64,000 nt of DNA from Anaeromyces robustus (taxonomy: Eukaryota > Neocallimastigomycota > Neocallimastigomycetes > Neocallimastigales > Neocallimastigaceae). This document shows, in pieces, positions 21,640 to 32,420 of this stretch. The stretch covers positions 1-64,000 of the forward strand of contig MCFG01000160.1 in NCBI GenBank assembly GCA_002104895.1, in the 5' to 3' direction. How positions within the stretch are numbered: position 1 is the first letter of the stretch; every line of letters starts with the position of its first letter. The position numbers and the translations under genes were made by a program. The notes beneath the pieces are model-generated. The model saw only the letters and a list, made by a program, of their open reading frames with translations, was not told the origin of the DNA and searched no databases.

Positions 21640-22414
21640 CAATTCTAAAAAGCTATATATTACTAGTATTATTTTTGTTAAAAAAAAAAACCAACCAACT
21701 TCACAAGGTAAGGAACAAGAAGAAGATTATAAATTATTCTTAAATATTTTTATTAAAAAAAATAAATAAGTAAAATTTTATATTAAATAAAAATATATAA
21801 AAATATTTAAAATAAAAAAAAAATTATGAAATACGATATTTCTGTTAATATATTCATATATATATATAAACTTGATAAATTAAAATAAAAAATATTTTTT
21901 AAAAAAAAAAAAAAAGGAAAATTCATAAAAAAAAAACTCAAAGTATTTATATTTTTATTTTAAATATTTATTTTAATAATTTTAATTTTTTTTTTTTAGT
22001 AATTTATGAATTTATCTAATCTTTTATTATGTTTGATCTTTTATGTTTAAAATTAATAAAAATAAATATACAATCTTTAAATAAATATATAAAATGAATA
22101 TTTTATACATATTATATATATTATTATTATTAAAAATAATAATTATGAATAATATATAAACAAATTACTTATTTTGTTTTATTTTTTTTTTACTTCTTTA
22201 TTTTACCTTAATTTAATTTTTTTTTGATTTATTTCATTTTATTTTAGTTATTTATTCTAATTGTTTAGATTTTTTTATTTTTATATTAAATTTTAATTGA
22301 TTTGTAAAAAAAAAATTTTTTTATTTATATTTATTTTGTATGTATTCGATTGAGTTTAATTTATTTTTTCTTTTTATTGCTTTTTAATCCTTTCGTTTTT
22401 TTTTTTTAATATAC

Positions 22415-22475
22415 TCATATCATTTGCTTTTTTTAAGCAAATATATTAGATTTACGAGCAATATCATTTGATTTT
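22415..22475 (-). pseudogene. Decayed continuation of the secreted protein 3 repeat tail
   Basis: Immediately past the stop codon of gene 3, another frame still reads 'SNDIARKSNIFA' and, after a stop, 'KKANDM'. The repeat array once extended further and was cut by a small indel. Confidence 0.5.
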
Positions 22476-23195
22476 TTAAGAGATATTAGGTTCACAAGCA
22501 ATATTATTTGATTGTTGAGAGATATTAGCTTCATTAGAAATATCATTATGTTCACAAGCAATATTATTTGATTGTTGAGCAATTATTTCAGATTTACGAG
22601 CAATATCATTGGCTTTTTGAGCAATTATATCAGATATACGAGCAATATCATTTGCTTTTTGAGAGTCATTAGGTTCACGAGCAATATCATTTGCTTTTTG
22701 AGAGTCATTAGGTTCACGAGCAATATCATTTGCTTTTTGAGAAATGTTATTAATTTGATTATCTTTTTCAGCAGTTCTTTTATTTTTATAATTTTTTATA
22801 CGTTTAACAACTTTTTTAATAAGATTTTCAATTCTAACTATTTTTTTTTCTCTTTTTTCATTTTCTTCACTTACAACAATTAAATTTGACTTAATAATCA
22901 ATAACTTACTTCTAGCATTTGAAACACTTTTGTTAAGTTCTTCTACTTCTTTATCTGTTTCTTGTTTATTTGAAATTTTATCATAATTTCTTTCAATAGC
23001 GATTAAACGACTGTTTGCACTTCTAACAACATCAAAATAATAATCTATATTTTCATCTACTGTTTCATAATTTCCTCTTTTACTGAGTTCTTGGTTTTCA
23101 CTTTTATTTTCTTCACTTTGATTTGGAATAACAAAAGCAAGAGTGCTAGAAATAGCAAAAACAAGAAGTAATACAACCTTAAAATTGAATTTCAT
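22476..23195 (-). CDS. Small secreted protein 3 with coiled coil and 'KANDIAREPND' repeats
   Basis: A 239-residue protein. Signal peptide 1-20 (...LLLVFAISSTLA), pro-region 'VIPNQSEENKSENQEL', KR at 39-40, then a charged coiled-coil region (about 45-148) with further KR at 131-132 and 139-140. Residues 152-239 form a tandem repeat: 13-residue units 'SQKANDIAREPND' twice exactly (39-bp DNA unit at about 22649-22726), then degenerate units such as 'QKANDIARKSEIIA' and 'QQSNNIACEHNDIS'. Two Cys occur in the last units. It is transcribed opposite to genes 1 and 2. Expected to be secreted and perhaps cleaved at dibasic sites; function unknown. The repeat tail may vary between strains. Confidence 0.78.
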   Translation of the reverse strand: MKFNFKVVLLLVFAISSTLAFVIPNQSEENKSENQELSKRGNYETVDENIDYYFDVVRSANSRLIAIERNYDKISNKQETDKEVEELNKSVSNARSKLLIIKSNLIVVSEENEKREKKIVRIENLIKKVVKRIKNYKNKRTAEKDNQINNISQKANDIAREPNDSQKANDIAREPNDSQKANDIARISDIIAQKANDIARKSEIIAQQSNNIACEHNDISNEANISQQSNNIACEPNIS

Positions 23196-23314
23196 TTTGA
23201 TATTTTAATTTTTTTTTTTTTATTAGATATTACTTTTTTTATATTTATTAATAAATTTTTTTTATATTTATTAATAAATTTTTTTATTTATTTTTAAGAA
23301 TAAAAATTAGTCTT

Positions 23315-23332
23315 TTTTTGTTTCTTTTATAC
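23315..23332 (-). promoter_or_regulatory. TATA/initiator block of secreted-protein gene 3
   Basis: On the minus strand, GTATAAAA at 23332-23325 is followed by a purine-rich stretch, AAAAAAGAC and TAATTTTTATTCTT, 137 bp before the ATG at 23195. Confidence 0.6.
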
Positions 23333-24104
23333 TTTTTTTTTAAAAAAAAAAGAAAAAGAAAAAGAAAAAGAAAAAGAAAAAAAATTATTAATAAATATTT
23401 CTATATTATTTATTTATATATTATTTATTTATTTATTTTTATAAATAAATAAAAAACTTAAAAAAAAAATATTAAAATTTTGGAGTACAAAAATTAAAAA
23501 ATAAATATTTTTTTAATGTAGGACAAATTTTTTTTTTTTAAAATAATTACTTATTAATTATAAAAAAAAAAAAAAAATTATTTGTTTTAAAAAAAAATAA
23601 AAAGTCTATTAATTATAAAAATTTAATATTAAATAATAATTTTTATATATTTTTTATAAAAGAAAAAAAATTTTTTTTTTTTTATAGAATTTTCTTATGA
23701 TTAATATTTAATGTAACTTATCAAAATTACATTTTCTGATTAAAGTAAAATAAAATCAGAAATCAAAATAAATAAAAATTAATTATATATAAAAAAAAAA
23801 AAAAAAAAAATAATAAATAAATATAGAAATATGAAGATAATTATTAACATGAATCATAATTATAATTTTAAATAATTAAAAGTATACAATGTAAGGAAAT
23901 AAAGAAATGGAAAAAAAAAATTGAATAATTATAAATAAAAAATTAAAAAATTTAAAAAATATTTATTTTATTTTACCAATGAAATTCATCAAAAGAGAGA
24001 AAAAAAAGAAAGATAATTATTATTAATATTTTATAAAAAGAATTGTATAGTAGATAAAAATATAAGAATATAAAATACAACAATTATAAAAAAAAATGTT
24101 ATCT

Positions 24105-24262
24105 TCTTTTATAATAATTTTATTTAATTTTCCATCAACTTGATTTTCTTCTTCAGCAATTCTTTTTCTCTTTATAATTTCTTATATGGCTATTGACTTC
24201 TTCTAATAAGACTTTCAAGTTTATTTAATATATTTAATCTTTTTTTCAAATTCATAATTGCC
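24105..24262 (-). pseudogene. Relic of a secreted-family member (coiled-coil part)
   Basis: Minus-strand fragments in successive frames, 'LNKLESLIRR', 'EVNSHIRNYKEKK' and 'RIAEEENQVDGKLN', align in order with 'KLNTLERLTKEANDRIYKYK' of gene 2 and 'IKNYKNKRTAEKDNQINN' of gene 3. At least two frameshifts separate them. No intact signal peptide was found upstream. Confidence 0.5.
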
Positions 24263-24479
24263 CATCAAGAAAAATGTTAAGAATCAAAAAATAGATATTA
24301 TTTTCATAATATTCATGCGAGTACATAAATATTTCCAATAATTTATATTCAATAGTTGAGGCAAGCTTTAAGAATAAGACATGAGCGTAGTTAAGAATTG
24401 TATTTCTATTTTATTTAACAGATTTACAATTGAAATTCCAATGAAGAAAAAAAAATTTTTTTTATTTTTGAGTTTTTTC

Positions 24480-24570
24480 ATTACAACAAGGGAAGCACAA
24501 AGGAAACGAAAGTATTTCATGGGTTAATTTATCATTAAGCAAAAACTTGTAATTAAATTGAAAACTTGCT
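24480..24570 (-). pseudogene. Protein-like fragment conserved in both duplicated blocks
   Basis: Minus strand reads 'NYKFLLNDKLTHEILSFPLC' then 'FPCCNEK'. The other block (about 20975-21065) reads 'NYKFLFNDKLTHEILSFPLY' then 'YPCCNEK'. The frame is kept in both copies although flanks drift. Identity unknown; possibly an exon of an older family member. Confidence 0.3.
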
Positions 24571-24669
24571 CTAACTTATTCCTAATACCAATTTGGATTT
24601 CTGTATTATGAGAATACTAAGCCTTTTTTCAATTTAATTAAATAATCAAAAATAAAAAAAAAAAAAAAA

Positions 24670-25005
24670 CTTTATATTTATTGTAATTATCATTTAAAAA
24701 GTAAAATAATAAATATAATTAATAATTAATAATTAATAATTAATAATTAATAAACAATAAACAATAAATAAATAAATAAATAAATAATAAAAAGAATTTT
24801 TAATTTAAATTAATTTTATAGAAAAATTTTTTTTCTTAATTTTATTTCATATTTAAACCATTTTTTTTTTTTAAAAAAATTTTCTATAAATTTAAATCAT
24901 AAAGTACAAAAAGAAAAAAAAAATTTTTTTTCTTAAAAAACTTTTATTTAATCTATCATTAACACTTTAAATACAGAATGTTCTATCAATATAAATAATT
25001 TTCAA
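24670..25005. mobile_element. MITE-like element, copy C (inverted)
   Basis: Right end 'AATACAGAATGTTCTATCAA' at about 24970-24989. The interior matches copies A, B and D when read in reverse complement. It sits in colinear duplicated flanks in the opposite orientation to copy D. Confidence 0.5.
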
Positions 25006-25412
25006 TTATTTTATTTTATTTTATTTTATTTTATTATATTTTATTTTATTTTTAATAAACATAAATAAAAAAAAATAATAAATGTTTTTTTTTTCTATAT
25101 AATTTTGAATATACATTTAGATTTAGTACATAAAATAAAATTAAAATTCTATCAAAAAAATCTATAATATATATTTATAATAATGAAAAATATTACTAAT
25201 TTCTGAAATTATAATAATTTTAGTACAGAGTACTACTCTAGATTTCACACCTCTCTAAATGATAAAATATTATAAAATATATAAAAATTAAATATAGTGT
25301 GGTGTCTACTAAACTCTCTCTTAAGATTATTGTCATCATTTCTAAAAAAGAGGAAGAAGACTCTAAAGTCTCAGTAGCTTAAATAATATCGTGATTCAAG
25401 ATACCTATTATT

Positions 25413-25478
25413 ATGTCTTATCGATTCGACGTTAATACTCTTGATCTTGAAAGGTGTGGATTTGTAAAGTTCAAATAA
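25413..25478 (+). CDS. Conserved 21-codon micro-ORF, copy 2
   Basis: ATG 25413 to TAA 25476-25478, encoding MSYRFDVNTLDLERCGFVKF plus K; 19 of 21 residues equal those of copy 1. Upstream (about 25300-25380) another frame reads 'KIIVIISKKEEEDSKVSVA' then a stop, which may be part of the same ancestral gene. Confidence 0.25.
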   Translation: MSYRFDVNTLDLERCGFVKFK

Positions 25479-26059
25479 CATTTTTAAAAAGCTATATATT
25501 ACTAGTATTATTTTTGTTTATTTTTGTTAAAAAAAAAATCAACCAACTTCATAAGGTAAAGAACAAAAAGATTACAGATTATTCTTAAATATTTTTATTA
25601 GAAAAAATAATAAATAAAATTTTCTATTAAATAAAAAAATAAAAATTAAAAATAAAAAAAATTATGAAAAACGACATTTCTGTTAATATATTCATATATA
25701 TATAAACTCGATAAATTAAAATAAAAAATACTTTTTAAAAAAAAAAAAAAGAAAAAATCATAAAAAAAATTCAAAGTATTTATTTTATTTTTATTTTTTA
25801 AGTATTTATTTTAATATTTTAATTTTTTTAGTAATTCATGAATTTATCTGATCTTTTATGTTTGATTCTTTTATGTTTAAATTAATAAAAATAAATATAC
25901 AATCTTTAAATAAAATATAAAATAAATATTTTATATATATTATACATATTATTATTAAAAATAATAATGATACATTTTATAAAACTTTATAAATATTTTA
26001 TATAAAGTAAAATAAAAAAAAATAAAAACAAAATAAAAAATAAAAAAAAAAATAATTTT

Positions 26060-26180
26060 TTAAATTATATATAGTAATAGAATATTCTGTAATTAAAGTA
26101 TGAATGATGGATATAATAACCAAAAATAAAAAAATTTTTTTTTTTTTTTTTTTAAATAATTATAATAAATAAGTTTTTTT
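26060..26180. mobile_element. MITE-like element fragment, copy E
   Basis: 'TAATAGAATATTCTGTAATT' followed by 'AAAGTATGAATGATGGATA' and 'AATAACCAAAAATAAA' matches the left end and first interior part of copies A and B. The right end was not found. Confidence 0.4.
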
Positions 26181-26574
26181 TAATCTTTTTAATTTAAACA
26201 TTTAAATATTTTTAATTTATTATTTTATAAAAATTTTTTATTTTTTTATTTTGTTATAATTTTTCTTTTAATTTTTTATTGGTGGTATAATTTTTAATTG
26301 TTACATGTTACATTGTTACATAAAGAATAAAAATAAAAAAAAAAAGTTTTGTATTCATGAATTTAATTCTTTTTATTAAAAAAAGTTTTTGTTCGTTTGC
26401 TTTTTTTTTTTTTTGTTCTTTTTATTTTTTTTAAAAAAAAAAATCAGTAATATTTTTTTAATTGTTATTATTTAAAATTCTATAAAATATCTTGAATAAT
26501 TAGAATATTCTTTTTTTTTTTTATTATAATTTATTAACTATATTAAAAAATATATACTTTAATAATATATTACA

Positions 26575-26800
26575 GGAAAAGTAAATCATTGTAACACTAT
26601 TCCTAAAGATGGATATAGTATTGCTGAAGAAATATATAGAATTACTATAAAAGCAAATGAAATTACAGATAAAATAAATGAATAGAAAACAGATGAAATT
26701 TCAAATAAAGAATGAAAAAAGATCAAAAGGAAACAAGAAGAAAAAATAATTGAAATTGAACGAACTAATAAAAAAAATCAAATAATTGTTGAAAATTTTA
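26575..26800 (+). pseudogene. Relic of a secreted-family member (KAN-repeat part)
   Basis: One frame reads 'YSIAEEIYRITIKANEITDK', stops at TAG 26683-26685, continues 'KTDEISNKE', stops again, then 'KKIKRKQEEKIIEIERTNKK'. KANEITDKINE resembles the KANDIAR repeats of gene 3 and the charged remainder resembles its coiled coil. It lacks a signal peptide and a usable start. Confidence 0.4.
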
Positions 26801-26864
26801 TATTTATATGTTATTCTTTATGTTATAACTTTTTTTTTTTCTATTTTAAAAGTTAATTAAAAAT

Positions 26865-27449
26865 TAATAATATTAATAAAAAAGTATAAACAATTAAAAT
26901 AAAATGAGAATAATGAAATATCAAAAACAATTATATAATAATTTAAATAGAATGGAAAAAAAAATAAAAAAACAAATGAAGAAAGAAATTTAAAAATATA
27001 TATATAATATAATAATTGATTTATATAATTTATAATTATTATGTTTAATAATAATGATACATAATATGTATAATATATTTATATATTTATAAAAATTTTA
27101 CATTTATTTTTATTAATTTAAAGATCATACATAAAAGATAAAAAAATAATAATAATAAAATAATAATAATGAAAAAATAAATTAATAATATTTTTTAAAT
27201 AATAAAAAAAAAATAATAAATTAATAATATTTTTATAATATAAAAATAAAATTGATAATATTTATCTTTTCAAATTTTAATATGGCTAATGAAAAAAGTT
27301 TGAAACAATAATAATAATAATAAATAATAAATAATAATAACATTAATAATATATGTATATATAAGAATTATAATTATAATTCAATTAATTTTATTTTGAT
27401 AATTAATAAAAAGAGAAACATTTTAAAAAATAAATTTGTTTCTATTAAA

Positions 27450-27484
<35 letters not shown>

Positions 27485-28449
27485 GTAAAATGTCTACAAT
27501 ATATAAATAATAAAAATAATTAAATATTTAATAATAATATGTCAAAAAAAGAAAAAAAATAGCTATATATACTAATATACTAGAGATTTAATAAATTGAT
27601 TTAAATATTTAATAATGAAATTATATGGTATAATATTATTATACATAAACTAAAAATTTTTATACAATATTTAAATTTTTATTTTCATTTTTATTTTTAT
27701 TTTTATTTTTATTTTTATTTTTATTTTTATTTTTATTTATTTTTATTTTTATTTTTATTTTTATTTAGATTTATTTATTTAATTATTACATTGTTCCTAT
27801 ATATATATTATATTCGATACATACGTTATATTTTCGTTTTATTTTCGTTTTTATTTTTTTTTTGTTTATGTAATTTGATTTCGTTTTATTATTTTATTTC
27901 GTTTATTATAAGTTTTTCTTTTTTTTTTTTTTTCTCTCTTTTTTTTTTTTTTTTTTTTTTTTTGTAACTTGTTTATTTATTTACTAGTTTATCCACTTAT
28001 TTATTTATTTATTTATTTATTTATAACTATTCATTCATTATAAATAATATATAAATTAAATAAAATTTTATATTTTATAAATATAGAAAAAAAGAAAAAA
28101 GAAATAACGATATTTATTTATATATCATATATATCATATATCATATAAAATTAAATACTCTTTTATTAAAAAAAAATTTATATAAAGTATTATTAATAAA
28201 CTTTATATATAAAACTTTTTAATAATAAGTATTTAAAAAAAAAAAGTTTTTTTTTTTTTTTTTTTATTCTTAAATTTAAATTTTGAAGAAAACGACGATT
28301 TTAAAAAAGTAAAAAAAAAAAAAATTTCTTTTTTTTTTTTGATATATGTTTTAAAATATATATATTAGAAATAAATATATATATATTATTATATATTGTA
28401 ATATTTGTTATATTTGTGATATTTGTGATATTTATTATTATTATTTCAT
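26865..28449. other. A/T-rich intergenic DNA
   Basis: Noncoding, with (AAT)n at 27448-27483, a (TTTTTA)n array at about 27690-27765 and long poly-T tracts at 27911-27963. No coding frame seen. It separates the secreted-protein cluster from the GH45 genes. Confidence 0.6.
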
Positions 28450-29517
28450 TTAAGCAAGACGAGCACAACCAGTAATATCAACTAATTCTTGTGGACATTG
28501 AACTTCTTCAAATTCCATAGCTGGATTATCAGCATCTTCAAACCAACCATATCTCCAATGACAACCTGGTTGAAGTACTTTAGGTAAGAGGGAACATTGA
28601 CTTTCGGATGTAAGACCACCATATTTATTACCCCATTTAGAAGCATCAACACCAAATTGTGGTGAACAACCATCAAAAAGACCAAGACCACCACCTGGCA
28701 TTTGAATATCAAAATGATTATTACCAAGATCACCACCAGTATTAGTAACTTGAACAATCATTTGTTTACCAGCAATTGAAGTAGATGTGAAAGTAAGTTT
28801 GAAACAAGCACAACACCAATGTTCTTCATCACTACCTGAAATATTGGCTGCAGCAAAACCATAAGATAATTTATCATTAATCTCCCATGGTTGTTGGTCA
28901 TTACACATAAAGGCTTGACCACCTCCACAACCACTAGTAGCATATACTACTGGTTCAATACTACCATCTTTTCTACAAGAATAAACTTCATGAGTGACCT
29001 TAGCTTTATAATTCCAGGCACAAGATGGTTTACAACAATCCCAATAACGAGTGGTTTGACCAACTCTCTTTCTTTTATCAGTAATTGGACTTGTAGCAAG
29101 ATTATTGGTTGGGTTAAATGGATCATTTGTATTACTTGGTGGTTCATCATTAGGTTTATCATCATTATTACCTGGATTATCATTACCAGTGGATTTACAA
29201 GAATCTGAAATTCCACACCATTGATTATTTTCGAAACCCCAATCACCATCACCATCAGTATAAACTGTATTACATTCTTTACAACAATCATATCCTAAAC
29301 TTTTAGACCAACAACTAGTATTTCCTGTATTATTTGCTTTACATGAAGATGGAATACCACACCATTGATTATTTTCAATACCCCAATCACCACTTGCATC
29401 CGATTCAATTACAGTACATCCTTTACAACATTCATATCCTAATGCATTTGACCAGCAAGAAGCGGCATTAGTAGCACTAATTAAAGAAACAACTGATAAT
29501 AATAATTTGTAATTCAT
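28450..29517 (-). CDS. GH45 endoglucanase with two N-terminal fungal dockerins (copy 1)
   Basis: A 355-residue secreted cellulase. Signal peptide about 1-18 ([18 protein letters not shown]). Two fungal dockerin (CBM10-type) domains lie at about 20-60 and 68-108, each with the pattern CWS..LGY.CCK.C...[15 protein letters not shown]...C. A linker rich in Asn/Pro/Asp spans about 109-152. The GH45 catalytic domain runs from 153 to the end, with the signature [12 protein letters not shown]; Asp160 and Asp270 (in [12 protein letters not shown]) correspond to the catalytic Asp pair of GH45. It should cleave internal beta-1,4-glucan bonds while docked on a scaffoldin in the extracellular fungal cellulosome. 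No intron. Neighbour at 32421-33521 is a tandem paralogue. Confidence 0.96.
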   Translation of the reverse strand: MNYKLLLSVVSLISATNAASCWSNALGYECCKGCTVIESDASGDWGIENNQWCGIPSSCKANNTGNTSCWSKSLGYDCCKECNTVYTDGDGDWGFENNQWCGISDSCKSTGNDNPGNNDDKPNDEPPSNTNDPFNPTNNLATSPITDKRKRVGQTTRYWDCCKPSCAWNYKAKVTHEVYSCRKDGSIEPVVYATSGCGGGQAFMCNDQQPWEINDKLSYGFAAANISGSDEEHWCCACFKLTFTSTSIAGKQMIVQVTNTGGDLGNNHFDIQMPGGGLGLFDGCSPQFGVDASKWGNKYGGLTSESQCSLLPKVLQPGCHWRYGWFEDADNPAMEFEEVQCPQELVDITGCARLA

Positions 29518-29722
29518 TTTTCTCTTTTTTTTTTCTCTTTTAATTACTTTTGTTAGTTTTATTTATTTGTTTATTAAAGTGAATTTAATAAGAAATTTGT
29601 ATATTATTTATTTTATTTAAATTATAATTTTTTAAAATTTACAAATAAAAAATGTACAATAATAATAAATATTTTCGTTATTTCTGTTTATCTTTTTTTT
29701 TTTTAATATATTTATTTTTATC

Positions 29723-29740
29723 TTATAACTATCAAAGTTA
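29723..29740 (-). promoter_or_regulatory. Shared upstream motif of the GH45 pair, copy 1
   Basis: The 18-mer TTATAACTATCAAAGTTA (plus-strand reading) lies 206 bp before the GH45 start and is repeated exactly at 33676-33693 before the second gene, in otherwise diverged A/T-rich DNA. On the coding strand it contains TGATAG. Candidate transcription-factor site; function inferred only from conservation. Confidence 0.4.
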
Positions 29741-31513
29741 TAATTTAGTTTATTTTATTTTTCAAAAACTATTAATTAAAATAGAAAATTTTATTAATTT
29801 TTTTTTTTTTAGAAAAACTTTTTAAACAAGTTAGAAAAAAAAAAAAAGTTTTATTATTGAAAAACTTTATTTATAAATAAAAAAAAAAATGAAAAAAATA
29901 AATAAATTTTATAAATATAAAATATCCTAAATATTTTTTTTATTCCATTTGCATATTTATTCAATTATTCATTGATTTAATTAATAAATTAATTAAATAT
30001 TTATTTATTATATATTTATATATTCACTTATTTATTTTTTGTCATAAACTTGTTTAAATAAATTAATTAAAAAAATGTTAATGTTAATAATTTAATATAA
30101 TATAATATAATAAAATATATTAAAATATTAATATTTTTTTTTAAAAAAAAAATGATATAAAATAATTTAATATATATTAAACTTTATATTTATTAAAAAA
30201 TCACCTTTTTTTTTATTTTATATATATTAATGATGATATATAAAATTATACAATTATACAATTTTTATATATATAATGTGATATAAAATTATATAATAAA
30301 ATTATAATTATATAATAAAATTATTATAATATTTATATACAAAATTAATTAAATATTAAATAATAATATTAATATTATTTAAAATGTATCTATTTTATTT
30401 GTATTTTGTATTTTTGTATTTTTGTATTTTATAATATTTATTATAAATATTTATTATAAATATTTATTATAAATATATTATCATATTATAGAATATTATT
30501 TATTATTATTTATTATTATTTATTATTATTGTTAATATTATAATTACTGTTGTTAAACTATTTTTTAATTATTATTTGTTTGTATGTACGTACAAATCGT
30601 ACGAATAATTTTGTAATTTAAATATGTATTACAATAATATTAAAGTATATAAAGAATAATAAATAATAAAATAATAAAATAATAAAATAATAAATAATAA
30701 AATATTTTTTTTTTTTTTTGGATAAATTAAAATTGCACTGAATCATCAACCATGTCATAGAAAAAGAAAATAAGTTTTGATGAATCATAAAATGACATTT
30801 TTAGTATTGTTTATATTTACTAAATTAAGCATAAATAAAATGGAATAAACAAAAAATTAAAAAACAAAAAACAAGAAACAAAAACAAAAATTAAATGAAA
30901 TGAAAATAAAAAAGTTTTTGTTTCAACAAACATAGTACATAGTTATTGATAATGTTTTTTTTTTTTTTTTTTTCATTATTATTATTATTATCCACTGAAC
31001 ATAAAAATAATTATTAAAACTTGAAAGAAAAAGTTAAATAAATAAATAATTCTCTTTATATATCCATATTAAAAACTTAAAAATGTAAATTTTGACAATT
31101 AATATTTTTGACAATAATTAAATAATTATTTGAATATATATTAATTAAAAATTATTTATATAATAAATATTTATTATATAAATATTTACATAATAAGAAA
31201 AAAAAAAATAATATTATTATTACAATTAGGTATTCTTTTTATATATATACTTTCAATAAATAAAATGAAATAATAAATTCATTTTTAACTAGTAAAATAG
31301 TATATTATAAAATTTAAGTATAAAAAATTTTATAAAATAAAGAATAAATAAATAAAAATAAAAATTAATATTTCAATGAAACTTTTTAACTCTTCAAATA
31401 TAAACCAAATATGTTACTACATAACAATTCTTATTTTTTTTTTTTTATACATATATATCACTTATATTTATTTTTTTAAAATTTAAACATAAAATAAAAA
31501 AAGATTTATTTAG

Positions 31514-31584
<71 letters not shown>

Positions 31585-31674
31585 TTTATTTATATTTATT
31601 TATTTACTAATTTATTTATTATAATTGATTTATTTATTAACGCTTTGTTGATTTATAAACGATATATATGAAGT

Positions 31675-31712
<38 letters not shown>

Positions 31713-32420
31713 ACATATGTTTTTTTTTTTTTAAATAGGTGTTGTTTTATATAAAATTCTAATTAACCCGACCAATTTTATTTATTAACCCTACCAATTT
31801 TAATTTTATTTATTAACCTTATCAATTTTTTTTTTTTTTGATTCAAAAAACTTTAATTACAAAAATAAAATTCATAAAGTTTTATCACTTTCATTTTCAT
31901 TCTCTTTCATCATAAAAAAAAAATAACCATTAACTATTAATTGAAACACTATCACTTATATATTATGTGTTGTGGTTAAACTACCTCAATAATAATATCA
32001 AAATGAGAGATTAAAAAAATCAATATATTTATATATATATATTTATTTATTTATTTATTATAATTGATTTATATATAAATAAGAATAGAAAGCAAATTAA
32101 AAAAAGAATATATTATATTTTTACATATAATATAATATAATATAATAAATAAATATTTAAAAAAAAAAATTCGATAATTAATAAAATAAAAATTTGTAAA
32201 AGAATATAAAAGATAAAAGATATAAAATATAAAATATTAATTTTTTTTTAATATTTAAAACATTAAAAAAAAAAAATTAGTATTAAAAAAAATTGAATAG
32301 TGAAAAGATATATAATATTTAATATACCTATATTTACAATAATATGTATTTAATATTTATTATTTATTATTATTTATTATTTATTGTTTATGATTTATGA
32401 TTTATGATTTATGATTTCAT
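29741..32420. other. A/T-rich intergenic DNA between GH45 genes
   Basis: Low-complexity noncoding DNA. It includes micro-tandems 'TATTTATTATAAA' (30427-30475), 'TTATTATTTAT' (30495-30530), a (TTTA)n/(TTAG)n compound microsatellite (31509-31600) and (TA)n at 31678-31710. No coding frame or RNA gene seen. Confidence 0.6.
31509..31600. repeat. Compound (TTTA)n-(TTAG)n microsatellite
   Basis: About ten TTTA units change abruptly into about nine TTAG units and back to TTTA. Confidence 0.8.

Larger units (their letters stand above)
20600..21960. repeat. Duplicated block, copy 1
   Basis: Matches about 24105-25830 in the same orientation. Shared landmarks are 'ATTCATGCGAGTA', 'GTTTTTGTTTAATGATAAAT' (minus strand), 'AGATTTAGTACATAAAATAA' and 'CTTATCGATTCGACGTT'. 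One internal segment (about 21180-21430) is inverted relative to the other copy. Confidence 0.65.
24105..25830. repeat. Duplicated block, copy 2
   Basis: Second copy of the 20.6-21.96 kb block. It carries a slightly better preserved minus-strand relic, an inverted MITE-like insert and an additional less A/T-rich stretch (about 25210-25385) absent from copy 1. Confidence 0.65.

Noticed and set aside
21551-21769. 72-codon ORF opening on GTG
   Set aside because: No ATG, and the frame is not kept in the duplicate at 25.4 kb, where one base is missing.
26575-26690. Possible 5' splice acceptor (TTACAG) making the relic an internal exon of a live gene
   Set aside because: Two downstream in-frame stops and no supporting upstream exon or signal peptide.
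28482-29291. Long antisense and alternate-frame ORFs across both GH45 genes
   Set aside because: Shadows of a strong coding frame with a clear domain structure.
30560-30610. TTTGTATGTACGTACAAA palindrome
   Set aside because: Short and imperfect; not convincing beyond chance without copies elsewhere.
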